Position numbers and translations under genes: made by a program. A stretch of 8,520 bases of DNA from an uncultured Rhizobiaceae group bacterium. Its GTDB lineage: Bacteria > Pseudomonadota > Alphaproteobacteria > Rhizobiales > Rhizobiaceae. The first letter of the stretch is position 1. The number at the start of each line of letters is the position of its first letter. Of the stretch, positions 6,588-8,520 are shown one piece after another. The notes under the pieces are model-generated. The model was given only the letters and a program-made list of their open reading frames with translations. It was not told the origin of the DNA and searched no databases. The stretch covers positions 1 through 8,520 of the forward strand of contig CALLHT010000246.1 of NCBI GenBank assembly GCA_938009335.1. The letters run 5' to 3'.

Positions 6588-7526
6588 ATGGACCTTATTA
6601 TTCCAAACTTCCCCGCAGTGACACAGCTCGCAATTCCTGCCTTCGTTACACTCATCCTTGTTGAGCTATTCGTTCTTCGTCGTCTTCGGAATGTGGAAGG
6701 CTTTGAAACGAGAGATACCGCAACCAGTCTCTTAATGGGCGTTGGTAACGTTGTTGCCGGACTAATCTTCGGGTTTGTTGCTTATGGTGTCCTGAGCTGG
6801 AGTTACGACTTCCGGTTGTTCACAATTGGTTTTGAATGGTATTGGGTCCTTGCCTGCTTCGTCATCGATGACCTGCGTTACTACTGGTACCACCGTATTG
6901 CGCATCGGTGCCGCTGGGTATGGGCAGAACATGTCATTCATCACTCTAGTCAGCATTACAATTTGTCGACCGCGCTTCGTCAAAGTTGGACTGGCACTTT
7001 TACCGGGATGTTTGTGCTGCGGATACCGTTGGTTTTGATAGGATTTCATCCGGCTCTGATCGTATTCGTTGGTGGGATCAATCTTGTGTATCAATTTTGG
7101 ATTCACACGGAAGCAATCGACAAGATGCCAAAGTGGTTTGAGGCTATCATGAATACGCCATCTCATCATCGCGTGCATCATGCAACAAACCCCAGATATT
7201 TGGATGCAAATTACGCGGGCACGCTGATCATCTGGGACCGGATGTTTGGCACGTTTGTGGAGGAACTTTCCGAAGATAGCCCACGCTATGGTTTGGTGAG
7301 AAATATTGGAACGTTCAATCCGTTTCGTGTGGCCTTCCATGAATGGGTAGATATGTTTCGAGATGCCTTAAAGCCCGGATTGAAAGCCAGCGATAGGCTC
7401 GGTTATCTTTTCAACCCGCCGGGCTGGCGTCATGATGTTGAAATCTCCGGCTCAGAGGCGATCAAGGCAGATTATGTGCGTCGTAATCCTGAAGAAGCAG
7501 GAAAGCCGGGTTTACCCAGCGCTTGA
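6588..7526 (+). CDS. Sterol desaturase/fatty acid hydroxylase superfamily protein, alkylglycerol monooxygenase-like
   Basis: 312 residues, the usual size for bacterial members of PF04116. The histidine boxes are all present: H-R-I-A-H (102-106), H-V-I-H-H (115-119) and H-H-R-V-H-H (193-198), with single histidines H123 and H173 as in the family. The stretch H-H-S-S-Q-H-Y-N-L-S-T-A-L-R-Q-S (118-133) closely matches the block typical of alkylglycerol monooxygenase, which cleaves ether lipids using tetrahydrobiopterin in animals. Membrane segments lie near 10-30, 45-70, 83-95 and 140-168; the boxes should face the cytoplasm. It is the last gene of the rightward run, and its stop codon touches the stop of the convergent permease. 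The assignment to di-iron membrane hydroxylases is secure. Ether-lipid cleavage is a similarity-based guess; hydroxylation of another lipid or methylated amine is possible. Confidence 0.92.
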   Translation: MDLIIPNFPAVTQLAIPAFVTLILVELFVLRRLRNVEGFETRDTATSLLMGVGNVVAGLIFGFVAYGVLSWSYDFRLFTIGFEWYWVLACFVIDDLRYYWYHRIAHRCRWVWAEHVIHHSSQHYNLSTALRQSWTGTFTGMFVLRIPLVLIGFHPALIVFVGGINLVYQFWIHTEAIDKMPKWFEAIMNTPSHHRVHHATNPRYLDANYAGTLIIWDRMFGTFVEELSEDSPRYGLVRNIGTFNPFRVAFHEWVDMFRDALKPGLKASDRLGYLFNPPGWRHDVEISGSEAIKADYVRRNPEEAGKPGLPSA

Positions 7527-7529
7527 TCA
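7524..7529. other. Shared stop-codon palindrome TGATCA of two convergent genes
   Basis: TGA (7524-7526) ends the rightward hydroxylase gene. TCA (7527-7529) is the reverse complement of the TGA that ends the leftward permease gene. The genes abut with zero bases between them, so there is no room for a separate terminator; transcripts must end inside the opposite gene. Confidence 0.95.
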
Positions 7530-8489
7530 AGGGAAAAGGTCAGGCTGAAGCTGCCCCGTTGTCAGCAGGTAAAGCAGTGCGGAGACTGTTAAGACAGACA
7601 TCGCTGTTGAGACCATAACGCTGGCGGACGCGCGCTCTACCCAGACATTATATTGTTGGGCAATGACGAAGACATTTGTTGCGATCGGCAACGAAGCCAG
7701 AAGCACTGCAACATACATCCAGGTAGCATCAAAATTACCAACCCAGCTCAAGCCCACATACATGAGGATTGGATGCAAGATGAGTTTGATCGGAATTATG
7801 TATCCAAGTGAATAGGGAACACGCTTCATGCGGCGCAGAGCCAACGTGACGCCCATAGCAAACAATGCGCAGGGAGCTGCTGCCTGAGCCAGATAATCGA
7901 TCAACCTTTGAATAGGGACAGGTGCGGAGTATTGGATTGCCGCCGCCGCAACACCGACAATGGTCGCTAAGATAAAGGGGTGTAGAAGGATTTTCCGAAC
8001 GACATCAAAAAATAGAGCTAACGGTTTCTTTTCTTCTTCGCCGGAAATCGCCATCATTGCGGGGGCAATGGCAAAGTGCATCACGTTCTCAAAACAGAAG
8101 ATGATTGCAACCGGAATTGCAGCTTTTTCTCCCAAAGCCAAAATGGCAATGGCTGGCCCCATATAGCCGATATTTCCGTACGCACCTGCCAAACCCTGGA
8201 TGGTACTTTCTGCGATGTTGCCGCGTGTTCCAAGCATACCGAACAGGAACGTCAGTGAGAAAATGAAAAAGGTTATGCCAATGCTGGCAAACACAAATTG
8301 CCAGTTTGCAAGTTGATCAATCGGTGTTGTGGATAGGAGTTTGAAAAAGAGCGCAGGCAGAGCAAAATAGATGATGAATGTGTTTAGCCAGCCGAGCGCT
8401 TCCAAAGGTTGATTGGAAATTTTGCCGCCGACGAAGCCAAGTAAGATCAATCCAAATAGAGGAAGGGTAAGGCCAAGAACCTCAATCAT
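7527..8489 (-). CDS. AEC (auxin efflux carrier) family permease
   Basis: 320 residues from ATG 8489, the normal length for bacterial AEC transporters (PF03547), with about ten hydrophobic helices in two bundles. Family signs are the glycine-rich broken-helix block G-A-Y-G-N-I-G-Y-M-G (102-111), A-A-A-P-C-A-L-F-A-M-G (203-213) in the second half, and L-A-S-L-P-I-A-T-N-V-F-V (264-275) followed by Q-Q-Y. A TTG at 8513 would add eight residues. ATG 8489 is preferred because M-I-E-V-L-G-L-T-L-P-L-F-G matches the usual N-terminus, though no clear ribosome site precedes either. Bacterial AEC members export or import organic acids such as malate or malonate; the substrate here is unknown. It is convergent with the amine/lipid gene run and need not be part of it, but it could carry a product or substrate. 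Confidence 0.92.
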   Translation of the reverse strand: MIEVLGLTLPLFGLILLGFVGGKISNQPLEALGWLNTFIIYFALPALFFKLLSTTPIDQLANWQFVFASIGITFFIFSLTFLFGMLGTRGNIAESTIQGLAGAYGNIGYMGPAIAILALGEKAAIPVAIIFCFENVMHFAIAPAMMAISGEEEKKPLALFFDVVRKILLHPFILATIVGVAAAAIQYSAPVPIQRLIDYLAQAAAPCALFAMGVTLALRRMKRVPYSLGYIIPIKLILHPILMYVGLSWVGNFDATWMYVAVLLASLPIATNVFVIAQQYNVWVERASASVMVSTAMSVLTVSALLYLLTTGQLQPDLFP

Positions 8490-8520
8490 CGTTCGAGCCG
8501 TAAAGGTCAACAAAGATCGC

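Noticed and set aside
6762..7340. Open frame of 192 codons on the minus strand
   Set aside because: It is antisense to the hydroxylase gene; its many histidines and methionines come from the complementary strand of the His-box region.
8490..8513. TTG start that would lengthen the AEC permease by eight residues
   Set aside because: The next in-frame ATG gives the usual family N-terminus; the extra residues are polar and no ribosome site could be seen before the TTG within the window.

Overview
The window looks like a chromosomal accessory-metabolism locus from an alphaproteobacterium. The coding sequence is of medium GC (roughly half, by eye). The gene types (paired FAD/GcvT amine dehydrogenases, a DUF971 protein, an M19-type dipeptidase of the kind found near glycine-betaine catabolism genes, and AEC permeases) are typical of Rhizobiales, Rhodobacterales and marine relatives. 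The genus cannot be set from this sequence. There are no rRNA or tRNA genes, CRISPR arrays or insertion sequences.

Layout. Positions 1-1186 carry two leftward genes: an M19 dipeptidase-like gene cut by the left edge (1-680) and a small DUF971 gene (827-1186). They are separated by 146 bp that hold an inverted repeat. A divergent fatty-acid-desaturase-like gene (1214-2131) starts only 27 bp from the DUF971 start codon. A rightward run of four genes follows. First comes a DAO-family FAD oxidoreductase (2226-3533, GTG start). Then come a 38-bp repeat present in two tandem copies (3538-3613) and an 849-residue FAD/GcvT-domain dehydrogenase of the dimethylglycine/sarcosine dehydrogenase family (3624-6173). 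A small one-helix membrane-anchored protein (6173-6586, TAATG overlap) and an alkylglycerol-monooxygenase-like member of the sterol desaturase/fatty acid hydroxylase superfamily (6588-7526) end the run. A convergent AEC-family permease (7527-8489) shares a TGATCA stop-codon palindrome with it.

How the genes may work together (inference). The core is oxidative N-demethylation. Two flavoproteins would oxidise an N-methylated amine, and the GcvT part of the larger one would pass the one-carbon unit to tetrahydrofolate. Around this core sit two different histidine-box membrane di-iron proteins, a degenerate M19 hydrolase and a possible permease. The mix of amine demethylation with lipid-type membrane oxygenases suggests breakdown of a methylated-amine compound that may come from a lipid head group or an ether lipid. 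The substrate cannot be read from the sequence.

The points most worth a second look are the pairing of di-iron membrane enzymes with folate-linked demethylases, the loss of metal ligands in the M19 protein, the tandem repeat inside the operon, and the uncharacterised one-helix protein coupled to both neighbours.
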